Source: JBDHWG01 sp046328525
Lineage (GTDB): Bacteria > Chloroflexota > Anaerolineae > Epilineales > JAHCIE01
Reading direction: 5' to 3'
Length of the DNA stretch: 64,000 nucleotides
Assembly (NCBI GenBank): GCA_046328525.1
Contig: JAXLWK010000012.1
Location: 62,001-126,000, forward strand
In this document: piece by piece, positions 33,192 to 42,985 of the stretch
Layout of the letters: every line of letters starts with the position of its first letter
How positions within the stretch are numbered: position 1 is the first letter of the stretch
Notes under the pieces: model-generated
What the model saw: the letters and a program-made list of their open reading frames with translations, nothing else
Told to the model about the DNA's origin: nothing
Database searches by the model: none
Program-made: the position numbers and the translations under genes

Positions 33192-34393
33192 CTATATCGC
33201 CCAGCCTGGTCGAGCAGGCCCGCGCCGTTTTGCGCCAGAATCTCGTCGTGACCGCCGATGGACATCGCTACATCCGCCCCGCGCCCATGACGTATGAGCA
33301 GCAGTGGCTGTGGGACTCGTGCTTTCACGCCATCGTGAACACGCGCCTTGATCCGGCTCTGGCGAAGGACGAAATCGAGGCGCTGCTGGCGCACCAGATG
33401 ACCGACGGGCCTGACGCCGGGATGGTGCCCCACATGACCTACTGGGACGGCGGCGGCGAGGCGCTGTGGGGGCGGAGCGATCGCAGCACGATTACCCAGC
33501 CGCCCGTCATCGCGTATGCCGTCGAGCGGGTGTTCGCAGCCACGGATGATGTCGCGTTCGTGCGCCGCGTCTTCCCCGCCCTGCGCGCCTACCACGCCTG
33601 GTGGTGGCGCCGCCGCGATCCCGACCGCGACAACCTCGTCAGCGCCATCCATCCCTGGGAGACAGGCTGGGATGCGGCGCCGGCGTGGGATGGGCCGATG
33701 GGGCTGAACGCGCCGAGTGACGTCGAAAGCCGCCGCGCGCGCATGGCCCTCGTCGCGGTGCTCGCGCAGCTTGACTACGACATCGAGCGCGTGCAGGCCG
33801 CCGGCCTGTTCAACGTCGAGTCGTGTGACCTGAACGCGCTTTTGCAGCGCAGCCTCGTGAGCATGGCGCGGCTGTCCGAGGCCCTGGCTCTCGACGACGA
33901 CGCGCGGGTCTACCAGCAGCAGGCGGACGCTGTCGCGGCGGCCATTCAGGCGCGCTGTTGGGACGAGGCCAGCGGGGTGTACCGCGACCTCGCCGGGCGG
34001 GATGAAGTCCCGCTACCCGAATTCACCGCCACCACCTTCGTACCCCTGTTTGCCGGCATCCCAACGCCGACGCAGGCGGCCCGCCTCGTCGCCCGTCTGA
34101 CCAACCCGGCCCAGTTCTGGCCGGCGTACCCGATCCCGACGGTCGCCCTGAGCGAGCCGCTCTTTGCGCCCGACCGCTACTGGCGCGGCCCCGGCTGGGT
34201 GCACCTGAACTGGCTGCTGTTCCACGGCCTGCTACGCTACCGCTACACGGACATCGCCCACGACCTGGCGGCGCGGACCTTCGCCATGGTCGAGGCAGCA
34301 GGCTTCTGGGAATACTACAATCCGTTCAGCGGCGCCGGCCTGGGCGCGCACCCCCAGTCCTGGACAACCCTAGTGCTCGATTGCGTCGGCTGA
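33188..34393 (+). CDS. GH63/MGH1-like glycoside hydrolase, second copy
   Basis: 401 residues, clearly related to the preceding protein: IHPWETGWDAAPAWD, RYWRGPGWVHLNWLL and a terminal FWEYYNPFSGAGLGA line up with its motifs, while overall identity looks modest and it is shorter. It overlaps the first copy by 4 nt. Two diverged tandem paralogues suggest two linkages or substrates of different size, or a heteromeric enzyme. Last gene of the LacI-controlled operon. Confidence 0.8.
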   Translation: MTISPSLVEQARAVLRQNLVVTADGHRYIRPAPMTYEQQWLWDSCFHAIVNTRLDPALAKDEIEALLAHQMTDGPDAGMVPHMTYWDGGGEALWGRSDRSTITQPPVIAYAVERVFAATDDVAFVRRVFPALRAYHAWWWRRRDPDRDNLVSAIHPWETGWDAAPAWDGPMGLNAPSDVESRRARMALVAVLAQLDYDIERVQAAGLFNVESCDLNALLQRSLVSMARLSEALALDDDARVYQQQADAVAAAIQARCWDEASGVYRDLAGRDEVPLPEFTATTFVPLFAGIPTPTQAARLVARLTNPAQFWPAYPIPTVALSEPLFAPDRYWRGPGWVHLNWLLFHGLLRYRYTDIAHDLAARTFAMVEAAGFWEYYNPFSGAGLGAHPQSWTTLVLDCVG

Positions 34394-34453
34394 ACCTCTC
34401 GTCCGGCCGTTTGCCCCTGACTCCGGCGGCGTGGCGTTGCTTCAAATTTGACC

Positions 34454-34482
34454 TTGCTTTGCGCGGGGCGCTCACGTATAAT
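34454..34482 (+). promoter_or_regulatory. Candidate sigma-70 promoter for the CBS protein
   Basis: TTGCTT (34454-34459) and TATAAT (34477-34482) have a 17-bp spacer, 47 bp upstream of the GTG start. Confidence 0.55.
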
Positions 34483-34528
34483 GAGGGCAGAAATGACGCA
34501 TAGCGTAATGGCGGCCAAAGGAGGCAGC

Positions 34529-34939
34529 GTGTCTCAACCCCTGACCGTAGCGGATATCATGACCCACGAGCCTGTCGCGATTGAGCCTTCGGCCAGCGTC
34601 GAGCAGGCGCTCCACACGATGCGGGAGCGCGGAATCTCCAGTATCCTTGTCAAGCCTGAACACGCCGGCGAAGATTGGGGCATCATGACCAAGCGCGACA
34701 TCATCTCGAAGATTGTCGCCAGCGATCTCGACCCGTCCGAGCTTCAGGTGCGCGAGATCATGACGTCGCCGATCCTGCGCATCCCGCCCGACATGACCCT
34801 GCGCCAGGTGTCGGCGATGATGTTCGAGAACCGCGTGCGGCGTCTGCCCGTGTTCGACCACGGCAAGCTGGTGGGGATTGTGAGCGATACCGACATCTTC
34901 CGCGTCATCGAGGAGGGCGGCTGGGCACACCATCATTGA
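34529..34939 (+). CDS. Two-CBS-domain protein
   Basis: About 136 residues forming a tandem CBS pair (first from TVADIMTHEPVAIEP, second from QVREIMTSPILRIPPDMT, each ending in a G(I/W)x(T/S)xxDI strand). Such pairs bind adenine nucleotides and act as sensors. I place the start at GTG 34529, which has AAAGGAGG before it; in-frame ATGs at 34493 and 34508 lack such a site. It stands alone ahead of the ATP synthase operon. Confidence 0.85.
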   Translation: MSQPLTVADIMTHEPVAIEPSASVEQALHTMRERGISSILVKPEHAGEDWGIMTKRDIISKIVASDLDPSELQVREIMTSPILRIPPDMTLRQVSAMMFENRVRRLPVFDHGKLVGIVSDTDIFRVIEEGGWAHHH

Positions 34940-34993
34940 GGCGACTTTGGACCGGATTCAGACTCGACGCGCATGATGCGCTGCACATTAGAG

Positions 34994-35022
34994 TTGCCTT
35001 AAACTGTGCGCCCTGGTATACT
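34994..35022 (+). promoter_or_regulatory. Promoter of the ATP synthase operon
   Basis: TTGCCT (34994-34999) and TATACT (35017-35022) have a 17-bp spacer and a TGG just before the -10 (extended -10). It leaves a leader of about 100 nt before atpI. Confidence 0.65.
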
Positions 35023-35126
35023 TAAAGCGAGGAGCCGCTATCTCCAAACAGAAAGGCCACGGCAAACTGACTCGCGCTGGGCGCCGTGCCAGGGAACTGT
35101 GGCTATCATCTTGAACTTGGGTCGTC

Positions 35127-35408
35127 GTGCTCATGCGTAAAGGTGAGGTGCGCGCACGAGCCTTCCGCATGGGGTTAGCGGTGCTGGCTTTCCTCGCTGT
35201 GCCGATGGCCTGCGGGCTGTTGGTAGATCGTCGCCTGGGCTTATGGCCGTGGGGCGCCTTGATTGCATTTCTGCTTGGCATCCTGGCGGCAACGTATTTC
35301 GTCGTGCGCTATACCTTCGATGCTTTCAAACGAATCGAAGACGCGCACTCTCGCAACCCATCGCAGAATCCCTCTAAACCCTCGGTCAAGGAGGACGAGC
35401 GGCTGTGA
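35127..35408 (+). CDS. atpI: ATP synthase accessory protein AtpI-like
   Basis: 93 residues with two hydrophobic hairpin segments (LAVLAFLAVPMACGLLVD and WGALIAFLLGILAATYFVV) and the position expected for the small AtpI/AtpZ-type protein at the head of atp operons. These assist c-ring assembly or Mg/Ca uptake. The start may be GTG 35127 or ATG 35133; neither has a strong ribosome-binding site. The stop overlaps the GTG of atpB. Confidence 0.7.
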   Translation: MLMRKGEVRARAFRMGLAVLAFLAVPMACGLLVDRRLGLWPWGALIAFLLGILAATYFVVRYTFDAFKRIEDAHSRNPSQNPSKPSVKEDERL

Positions 35409-36466
35409 GCCGAATATTCTCAGCCCGAAACATCATCTGGACTCTGGTCATTCTTGCTTTGATCATTGGGAGCGCCCTCCTCTTCCCGGTGGCGCTTCCG
35501 GCGATTAGCCTCGCGCCCGAGCAAATCGGGCACCTCACCTTCTTTGGACAACCCTTCACCAACACAGGCCTGGCGACCCTCGTCGCGGACGCCACCGTGC
35601 TCATTATCGGCTTCCTGGCGGTTCGTAAGAAAGCCCTGGTGCCGAGCGGCATTCAGAATGCTGTTGAGTTCATCGCCGAGTTCTTCCTCAACCTCGCGCA
35701 GGACCTCATCGGCGCCCGAATGGCGCGCGTCATACTCCCCGTTGCCCTCACGATCTTCTGGCTCATCCTGTGCGCCAACCTGTGGGGCCGCGTGCCGGGC
35801 GTGGAGTCGATTGGCCTGATCGAAGTACCGCATGAGCCAGGCATTACCATGTGGACGGTCAAGCCGGTCATCCCGAACGTCCTCTACACCGTGGCCCAAC
35901 CGCAGACCGGGGTGTCGAAGCCCATCGAGGCTGCGGTGGCCGGGGCGACGGAGGAGGCACATGGCGTTCCCCCTGAGGGCATGCTGGTTCCCTTCATGCG
36001 CGCGGCCACCACTGATCTCAATATGCCGCTCGCGCTGGCTCTGATCGCCTTCTGCTACATTCAGTTCCGCGGCTTCAGGGCGAACGGCTTCGGGTATCTC
36101 AAGAAGTTTATCAACTTCTCAAGCTTCATCGCTTTCTTCGTCGGCATCCTCGAAGCCATATCAGAGTTGGCGAAGATCATCTCGTTCTCCTTCCGACTTT
36201 TCGGTAACATCTTCGCGGGTACCGTGCTGGTGTTCGTGATGAGTTACCTGCTACCGTGGATTGTGCCTATGCCGTTCGCTGCCCTTGAGCTGTTCATGGG
36301 CATCATCCAGGCCGGCGTGTTTGCGCTACTCCTCATCATTTTCTCGGCGGGCGCGATGGAGAGCCACGAGCACCATCCCGAGATCCCGGTCCAGGATAGC
36401 TTCCAGGAAGCCTATCAGCAGGAGAGGGCTGAGCACGCGGCGGGGCGGGCGACGCAGCACGCCTGA
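35405..36466 (+). CDS. atpB: ATP synthase Fo subunit a
   Basis: 353 residues. The essential helix carries SFRLFGNIFAGTVL with the conserved Arg that faces the c-ring Glu, and ISELAKIISF precedes it. The protein is longer than the roughly 240-270 residues of many homologues because of an extended N-terminal part and a loop around residues 145-195 rich in Pro/Glu/Val. GTG start overlaps atpI. Confidence 0.95.
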   Translation: MSRIFSARNIIWTLVILALIIGSALLFPVALPAISLAPEQIGHLTFFGQPFTNTGLATLVADATVLIIGFLAVRKKALVPSGIQNAVEFIAEFFLNLAQDLIGARMARVILPVALTIFWLILCANLWGRVPGVESIGLIEVPHEPGITMWTVKPVIPNVLYTVAQPQTGVSKPIEAAVAGATEEAHGVPPEGMLVPFMRAATTDLNMPLALALIAFCYIQFRGFRANGFGYLKKFINFSSFIAFFVGILEAISELAKIISFSFRLFGNIFAGTVLVFVMSYLLPWIVPMPFAALELFMGIIQAGVFALLLIIFSAGAMESHEHHPEIPVQDSFQEAYQQERAEHAAGRATQHA

Positions 36467-36586
36467 TTGCGGAAAGTCTGGGGACTGTCGCGCCGATATC
36501 TGCTCGGCATGGCAGTCCCTCAAACGGTTCGCGGCCAATATGGTTCTTACTTCCATATCATCAATGCCCTAAGGAGGCAATGTCTC

Positions 36587-36826
36587 ATGAATGCTCTCGC
36601 TGCTTCTCAGCTTGCCGCTGGTCTCGCCGTCGGCCTCGGCATGATTGGCCCAGGTGTAGGCATCGGTCTCGTCGTGTTGGGGGCGCTGCAGGCGCTGGGC
36701 CGGAATCCAGAAGTGGGTAATGATATCCGCACAAACATGATTCTCGGCATTGTGTTCGCGGAGTCCATCGCCATTTACGCATTGGTCGGTTTCCTCCTCC
36801 TCAAGTTCGTCGCACCGACGGGCTGA
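36587..36826 (+). CDS. atpE: ATP synthase Fo subunit c
   Basis: 79 residues forming a helical hairpin; the ion-binding Glu lies in VFAESIAIYALV. The first helix reads GPGVGIGLVV, lacking the Gln of sodium-type c subunits, so proton coupling is expected. ATG 36587 has AAGGAGG 9 nt upstream; the frame open to 36467 is not coding. A 120-bp gap from atpB suits the higher expression needed for the c ring. Confidence 0.95.
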   Translation: MNALAASQLAAGLAVGLGMIGPGVGIGLVVLGALQALGRNPEVGNDIRTNMILGIVFAESIAIYALVGFLLLKFVAPTG

Positions 36827-36919
36827 GAGAGCGCGGGCATCATGGCGTGGGCCGCGTCTCTGCCCGGTGACGCGCCGTGCCGCTGATACCGACCGACCCA
36901 ATACCACTAGGAGGTGGTG

Positions 36920-37459
36920 ATGGAAGCCCTGGGCATTAACCTGAACTTCCTGATCTCACAGATCATCAACTTTGTCATCATCCTGGCGATCCTCTGGCGG
37001 TTCGTCTGGAACCCGCTGGTCAACCTCATGGACCAGCGCAAGCAGCGCATCCAGGAGAGCCTTGCCGAGGCGGAGCGCGTTCGCCTTGAGGCCGCGCAGG
37101 AGCAGGCTGCATTTGAAAAGCGGCTGGCCGATGAGCGCCAGAAGGCGACGGCGCAGATGGCCGAGGCGGCGAAGCAGGGCCAGCAAGTCCGCGAAGAAAT
37201 CGTCGCCGCCGCTCAAAAAGAGAGCGAGCAGATTGTCGCCAACGCGCAGCGCCAGGCGACCGACATGCAGGCGCAGGCCCTGGCCGACGCGCGCCGCCAG
37301 ATCGCCGACCTCGCCGTCCTCGCGGCGCAGAAGGTCATCGGCAGCTCGATGGATGAGGGCCGCCAGCGTCAGCTCGTCAACGAGTTTCTGGACAAGGAGC
37401 TGGCGCTCCGTGGCGCCGCCGGCGCCAACGGAAGCTCAGGCGGGGGAGGCGCTCCGTGA
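36920..37459 (+). CDS. atpF: ATP synthase Fo subunit b
   Basis: 179 residues: one N-terminal membrane helix (FLISQIINFVIILAILWRFVW) followed by a long charged coiled coil, ending in a Gly-rich tail. ATG 36920 is preceded by TAGGAGG. The stop overlaps the GTG of atpH. Confidence 0.95.
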   Translation: MEALGINLNFLISQIINFVIILAILWRFVWNPLVNLMDQRKQRIQESLAEAERVRLEAAQEQAAFEKRLADERQKATAQMAEAAKQGQQVREEIVAAAQKESEQIVANAQRQATDMQAQALADARRQIADLAVLAAQKVIGSSMDEGRQRQLVNEFLDKELALRGAAGANGSSGGGGAP

Positions 37460-37983
37460 GCGACTCTAACCGCGCTCAAGTGTACGCGCAAGCGCTATTG
37501 CAAAACGTGACCGAGAGCGTGGCCGCCCAGTTGGACGCCGTCGAGCGGGGCTTGCGCGCCGATCCCCAGGCGCGCCAGGCCCTGAGCGATCCCCTGGTCG
37601 AGTTTCGGGATAAGGCAGCCCGCCTGATGGGCTACCTTCCGGCCGACGCGTACCCGGATGTCAAGCGGTTCTTGCAGTATCTCCTTAGCGAGTCGGCCCT
37701 GGACCTGCTAGGGCCTGTGGCGGCAGAGCTTCACTTTGCCGCGACCGGCGGGCAGCGGGCGACGGAGGCGGTCATTACAAGCGCCGTCCCGCTCACCGAC
37801 GTCGAAAAAGAGAAGATACGCCAGAAGCTGAGCCGGGAAGTCGGCGGCGACATAGACTACAGCTATCTTGTTGATCCCAACCTCATCGGCGGGGTGGTCG
37901 TCCGAGTAGGCGATCAGGTCATTGATGCGTCCGTGGCAACACGCCTGCGGCAATTGCGAGAGAGCATCTGGAACGCGCTGTAG
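37456..37983 (+). CDS. atpH: ATP synthase F1 subunit delta
   Basis: 175 residues of the OSCP/delta family; the C-terminal signature DPNLIGGVVVRVGDQVIDASV is clear. GTG start overlaps atpF by 4 nt. The 144 bp before atpA hold no recognisable gene. Confidence 0.93.
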   Translation: MSDSNRAQVYAQALLQNVTESVAAQLDAVERGLRADPQARQALSDPLVEFRDKAARLMGYLPADAYPDVKRFLQYLLSESALDLLGPVAAELHFAATGGQRATEAVITSAVPLTDVEKEKIRQKLSREVGGDIDYSYLVDPNLIGGVVVRVGDQVIDASVATRLRQLRESIWNAL

Positions 37984-38127
37984 TCAACACGGCGGCCAGC
38001 AGGCTAGACGCGGGCCAGAACGTGGCGCCGCCCGTCGAGGCACGAGTCTTCGTCAGCGGCGCGTCGTTCGATCCGCGCCCGGCGGCTGGCTGCTGGCTTA
38101 TGGCTGCCTCTTAAGGAGTGAGAGAGT

Positions 38128-39648
<1,521 letters not shown>

Positions 39649-39670
39649 GGGTGTGTCAAGTGTGAAATGG

Positions 39671-39733
39671 TGGTAACGCAGTAACGACTTCAGTCGTTTC
39701 CCAGGCCCCAGAACGACTAAAGTCGTCACTACA
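39671..39733. repeat. Palindromic intergenic repeat (REP-like family, copy A) inside the atp operon
   Basis: TGGTAACGCAGTAACGACTTCAG ends the left arm and AACGACTAAAGTCGTCACTACA the right arm, around a CCCAGGCCCCAG centre. The right arm ends in the same GTCGTCACTAC as copies B and C. Confidence 0.75.
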
Positions 39734-39772
39734 TAACGCGCAATCCATGTGTGTCACACCGACGTTGAGGCC

Positions 39773-39828
39773 TGTAGCGCCGACTTCAGTCGGCTCTCCC
39801 ATAAGGAACGACTGAAGTCGTCACTACC
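39773..39828. repeat. Palindromic intergenic repeat (REP-like family, copy B) inside the atp operon
   Basis: TGTAGCGCCGACTTCAGTCG (39773-39792) pairs with ACGACTGAAGTCGTCACTAC (39808-39827). It lies 40 bp after copy A, in the 212-bp gap between atpA and atpG. Confidence 0.75.
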
Positions 39829-39860
39829 AGTGAGTCGACGCCCGACTCATGGAGCGAACC

Positions 39861-40730
39861 GTGCCAAGTTCCCGCGAGATTCGACGCCGCATTCGCAGCG
39901 TCAAGAACATTAGGCAGATTACCAAGGCGATGGAGACCGTGTCGGCCTCCAAAATGCGCCGCGCCCAACAGCAGACCCTGGCGTCGCGCCCCTACGCGCA
40001 GAAAGCCCAGGAGGTTCTCGGCTCGCTGGCGCGCCAGTCGCGGGGCGGCAGCTCCCTCCATCCCCTGTTACAGCAGCGTGACCAGCGCAATATCACGCTC
40101 ATCCTGGTGACGGCGGATCGTGGCCTGGCCGGCAGCTTCAACTCGAACATGCTGCGCGAGGCGCTGCGCTGGATGCGCGAGCAGTCGGGAACGGTGACCG
40201 TCATCACGGTCGGCAAGAAGGGCCGCGATTTCATACGGCGCATCGGCCGGCCGATCTCGGCGGAGTTCACCCCCATCCCGGAGCCACCGTCGTTGAGCTT
40301 TGCCCTGCCAATCGCCCGGATTGCGCTGGACGAGTTCCTCAAGGGGGATACGGACGCCGTCTACATTGGCTACACCGACTTTGTCTCGGCGCTGCGCCAG
40401 AAGCCGGAGGTCCGCCGGCTGCTGCCGCTAGAGCCGGTCTGGGTCGGGCAGAAGCCGGCCATGGTAGACTATATTTACGAGCCAAGCCCTGAGGGTATTC
40501 TGGACGTGGTGCTGCCGCGCTTTACCGAGTTGCAGGTGTACCAGGCGATTCTCGAGTCGGTGGCGAGCGAGCACAGCGCCCGCATGGTGGCGATGCGCAA
40601 CGCGAACGAGGCCGCCGGCGATCTGATCCAGGACCTGACACTCACGTACAACAAGGCGCGCCAGGAAGGCATCACGCGCGAGATCCTCGACATCGCGGGT
40701 GGCTCCGCCGCGCTCGAGCAGGCGCGTTAG
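39861..40730 (+). CDS. atpG: ATP synthase F1 subunit gamma
   Basis: About 289 residues. N-terminal SSREIRRRIRSVKNIRQITK, ADRGLAGSFN and the C-terminal LTYNKARQEGITREILDI are hallmarks of the rotary shaft. I favour GTG 39861, which has GGAG 6 nt upstream and gives the usual M-P-S-S-R-E start; ATG 39849 in the same frame adds four residues. Confidence 0.94.
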   Translation: MPSSREIRRRIRSVKNIRQITKAMETVSASKMRRAQQQTLASRPYAQKAQEVLGSLARQSRGGSSLHPLLQQRDQRNITLILVTADRGLAGSFNSNMLREALRWMREQSGTVTVITVGKKGRDFIRRIGRPISAEFTPIPEPPSLSFALPIARIALDEFLKGDTDAVYIGYTDFVSALRQKPEVRRLLPLEPVWVGQKPAMVDYIYEPSPEGILDVVLPRFTELQVYQAILESVASEHSARMVAMRNANEAAGDLIQDLTLTYNKARQEGITREILDIAGGSAALEQAR

Positions 40731-40805
40731 GTGCGCACCAAAGCTGCGCGCCTACGCATGAAGTGATGAAACGGTAAAGCCCTTCGGGGGCGTGGAGGAT
40801 AGATT

Positions 40806-42239
40806 ATGACAGAGCAAGCGACTGTAGCCGGCGTCCAGTCCCAGTCAAGCCTGGGGCGGGTCGTTCAAATCATCGGAACGGTGGTGGACTGCGAGTTCCC
40901 CGAAGAGCATCTGCCCGAGATCTACGACGCGATCGTGATCGAAGGCGATCGCGGCGAAGTGACGTGCGAGGTGCAGACTCAGCTCGGCAACAGCGTCATC
41001 CGCGCCGTCGCGCTGACCTCGACCGACGGTCTGCGGCGCGGCATGGGCGTGCGCTCCACAGGTGGCCCGATTACGGTGCCGGTGGGGCCGCCGACCCTCG
41101 GCCGCGTCTTCGACGTGCTCGGCCACCCGATTGACGAGCGCGGGCCGGTCGAGGCGGAGACCTTCTACCCGATCCACCGCCCGGCGCCGGCCTTCGTGGA
41201 CCAGATTACACGCACCGAGGTGTTCGAGACCGGCCTGAAAGTGATTGACCTGGTCGCGCCGTTTACGCGCGGCGGCAAGACGGGCATTTTCGGCGGCGCG
41301 GGCGTCGGCAAGACCGTGACCATCGCCGAACTCATCCGCAACATCGCCGCCGTTCACTCCGGCTACTCCGTGTTCACGGGCGTGGGCGAGCGCACCCGCG
41401 AGGGGACGCAGCTGTACGGCGAGATGCAGGAGTACGGCGTGCTCGGCTCGACCGTCATGGTATTCGGGCAGATGAACGAGCCGCCGGGCGCGCGCCTGCG
41501 CGTCGGCCTGACCGGCCTCACGATGGCCGAGTACTTCCGCGATGAGGGCCGCGACGTGCTGCTCTTCATTGACAACATCTTCCGCTTCGTGCAGGCCGGC
41601 TCCGAAGTCTCGGCCCTCCTGGGCCGTATGCCCTCCGCTGTGGGCTACCAGCCGACCCTGGCGAGCGAGATGGGCGCGCTGCAAGAGCGCATCACCTCGA
41701 CCAAGCGCGGCTCCATCACCTCGATGCAGGCCGTGTACGTGCCCGCCGACGACTACACCGACCCGGCGCCGGCGACGACGTTCGCCCACCTCGACGCGAC
41801 CATCGCCCTCGAGCGGTCGGTCTTCGAGCAGGGCATCTTCCCGGCCGTGGACCCGCTGTCCTCGACCAGCCGCATCCTCGACCCGCGTATCGTGGGCGAC
41901 GAGCACTACCAGGTCGCCCGCAGCGCGCAGCGCGTCCTCCAGCGCTACAAGGACTTGCAGGACATCATCGCCATCCTCGGCATCGAGGAGCTGAGCGAGG
42001 AAGACAAGCTGACCGTGGGGCGCGCCCGGAAGATCCAGAAGTTCTTCAGCCAGCCGATGTTCGTCGCCGAGCGCTTCACGAACCGCGAAGGGCGCTACGT
42101 GCGGATCGCCGACACGGTGGAAGGCTTCAAGGGCATCCTGGATGGGAAGTACGACGACATCCCGGAGCAGGCGTTCTATATGCAAGGCACCATCGAGGAC
42201 GTGCTACAGACTGCTGAAGAGATGAAGCAGGTGCGCTGA
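40806..42239 (+). CDS. atpD: ATP synthase F1 subunit beta
   Basis: 477 residues, the catalytic subunit. P-loop GGAGVGKTVTIAELI, the GERTREG motif with its catalytic Glu, and ALLGRMPSAVGYQPTLA are present. Length is normal. Confidence 0.97.
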   Translation: MTEQATVAGVQSQSSLGRVVQIIGTVVDCEFPEEHLPEIYDAIVIEGDRGEVTCEVQTQLGNSVIRAVALTSTDGLRRGMGVRSTGGPITVPVGPPTLGRVFDVLGHPIDERGPVEAETFYPIHRPAPAFVDQITRTEVFETGLKVIDLVAPFTRGGKTGIFGGAGVGKTVTIAELIRNIAAVHSGYSVFTGVGERTREGTQLYGEMQEYGVLGSTVMVFGQMNEPPGARLRVGLTGLTMAEYFRDEGRDVLLFIDNIFRFVQAGSEVSALLGRMPSAVGYQPTLASEMGALQERITSTKRGSITSMQAVYVPADDYTDPAPATTFAHLDATIALERSVFEQGIFPAVDPLSSTSRILDPRIVGDEHYQVARSAQRVLQRYKDLQDIIAILGIEELSEEDKLTVGRARKIQKFFSQPMFVAERFTNREGRYVRIADTVEGFKGILDGKYDDIPEQAFYMQGTIEDVLQTAEEMKQVR

Positions 42240-42251
42240 GCGGAGTAGGCT

Positions 42252-42683
42252 ATGCCCATTCATCTGGACGTCGTATCGGTGGAACGGACGGTCTATAGCG
42301 ACGAGGTGGACACGGTGATCGCGCCGGGTATCGAGGGCGAGATGGCGATTAAGCCGCGCCACGCGTCCCTGATGACCGGCCTGAACTACGGCCAGCTCGT
42401 CATCAAGAAGGCCGGCCTGCCCGACGAGATTATCGCCATCGGCGGCGGCTTCATGGAAGTGCGGCCGGATCGGGTGACGGTCCTGGCCGACAGCGCCGAG
42501 CGCAGCGAGGACATTGACATCGCCGAGGCCGAGGCGGCCCGCAAGCGTGCCCAGGAGCTTCTCGCCCAGCCTTTGGAGGCGGAGGACGAGGAGCGCGCCC
42601 TGGCGGCGCTCAAGCGCGCCCGCCTGCACCTCAAGATCGCCGAGCAGCGGCGCGGCCGCGAGCGGGCGCGCCCGTCGTCGTAG
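42252..42683 (+). CDS. atpC: ATP synthase F1 subunit epsilon
   Basis: 143 residues: N-terminal beta sandwich (HLDVVSVERTVYSDEVDTV, IGGGFMEVRPDRVTVLAD) and a C-terminal helical hairpin. It is the last gene of the operon; a terminator follows at 42771. Confidence 0.94.
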   Translation: MPIHLDVVSVERTVYSDEVDTVIAPGIEGEMAIKPRHASLMTGLNYGQLVIKKAGLPDEIIAIGGGFMEVRPDRVTVLADSAERSEDIDIAEAEAARKRAQELLAQPLEAEDEERALAALKRARLHLKIAEQRRGRERARPSS

Positions 42684-42711
42684 GCACGGGTCGCGTGGTG
42701 TGCAGGTGCAG

Positions 42712-42740
42712 GTAGGGGCAGGTTTGAAACCTGCCCCTAC
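42712..42740. repeat. Perfect 29-bp palindrome
   Basis: Arms GTAGGGGCAGGTTT (42712-42725) and AAACCTGCCCCTAC (42727-42740) match exactly around one central G. This differs from the GACTTCAGTC family and resembles a common intergenic palindrome in Chloroflexota genomes. The 302-bp region 42684-42985 holds this, the terminator at 42771 and the mreB promoter, and no gene. Confidence 0.75.
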
Positions 42741-42770
42741 GAGCTACGTGGTTGGGTTACAGTGACGCTG

Positions 42771-42807
42771 AAAGGCGTAGGGGCGGGGTACGTCCCTACG
42801 CCTTTTT
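42771..42807 (+). terminator. Intrinsic terminator of the ATP synthase operon
   Basis: AAAGGCGTAGGG (42771-42782) pairs perfectly with CCCTACGCCTTT (42794-42805), followed by more T (TTTTT to 42807). This is a 12-bp stem with U-tract. Confidence 0.8.
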
Positions 42808-42834
42808 GACTGTCTCGCGCGCGAACGCTATACT
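42806..42834 (+). promoter_or_regulatory. Sigma-70 promoter of mreB
   Basis: TTGACT (42806-42811) and TATACT (42829-42834) have a 17-bp spacer. The -35 overlaps the last T residues of the upstream terminator. The predicted leader is about 145 nt. Confidence 0.7.
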
Positions 42835-42985
42835 TGTGCGGTTGCGTCACGACTCGGCGCTGCACGGAGCGCCGCGCTCCGCCGTGTGTGCCGATGGCGC
42901 ATGCTACATACGCCAGGTGACATAAGTAGTCTCGGTGGCCTCTGGCCGGGTACGCCTTCGTCGTCTTACTCTGAGGAATGGGTGA

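Noticed and set aside
36587..36826. Sodium-coupled ATP synthase c subunit
   Set aside because: The first-helix Gln of sodium-type c subunits is replaced (GPGVGIGLVV), so proton coupling is more likely.
40845..42185. 446-codon minus-strand frame opposite atpD
   Set aside because: Shadow of a highly conserved gene; composition (His/Arg/Leu/Ala) is typical of antisense translation.
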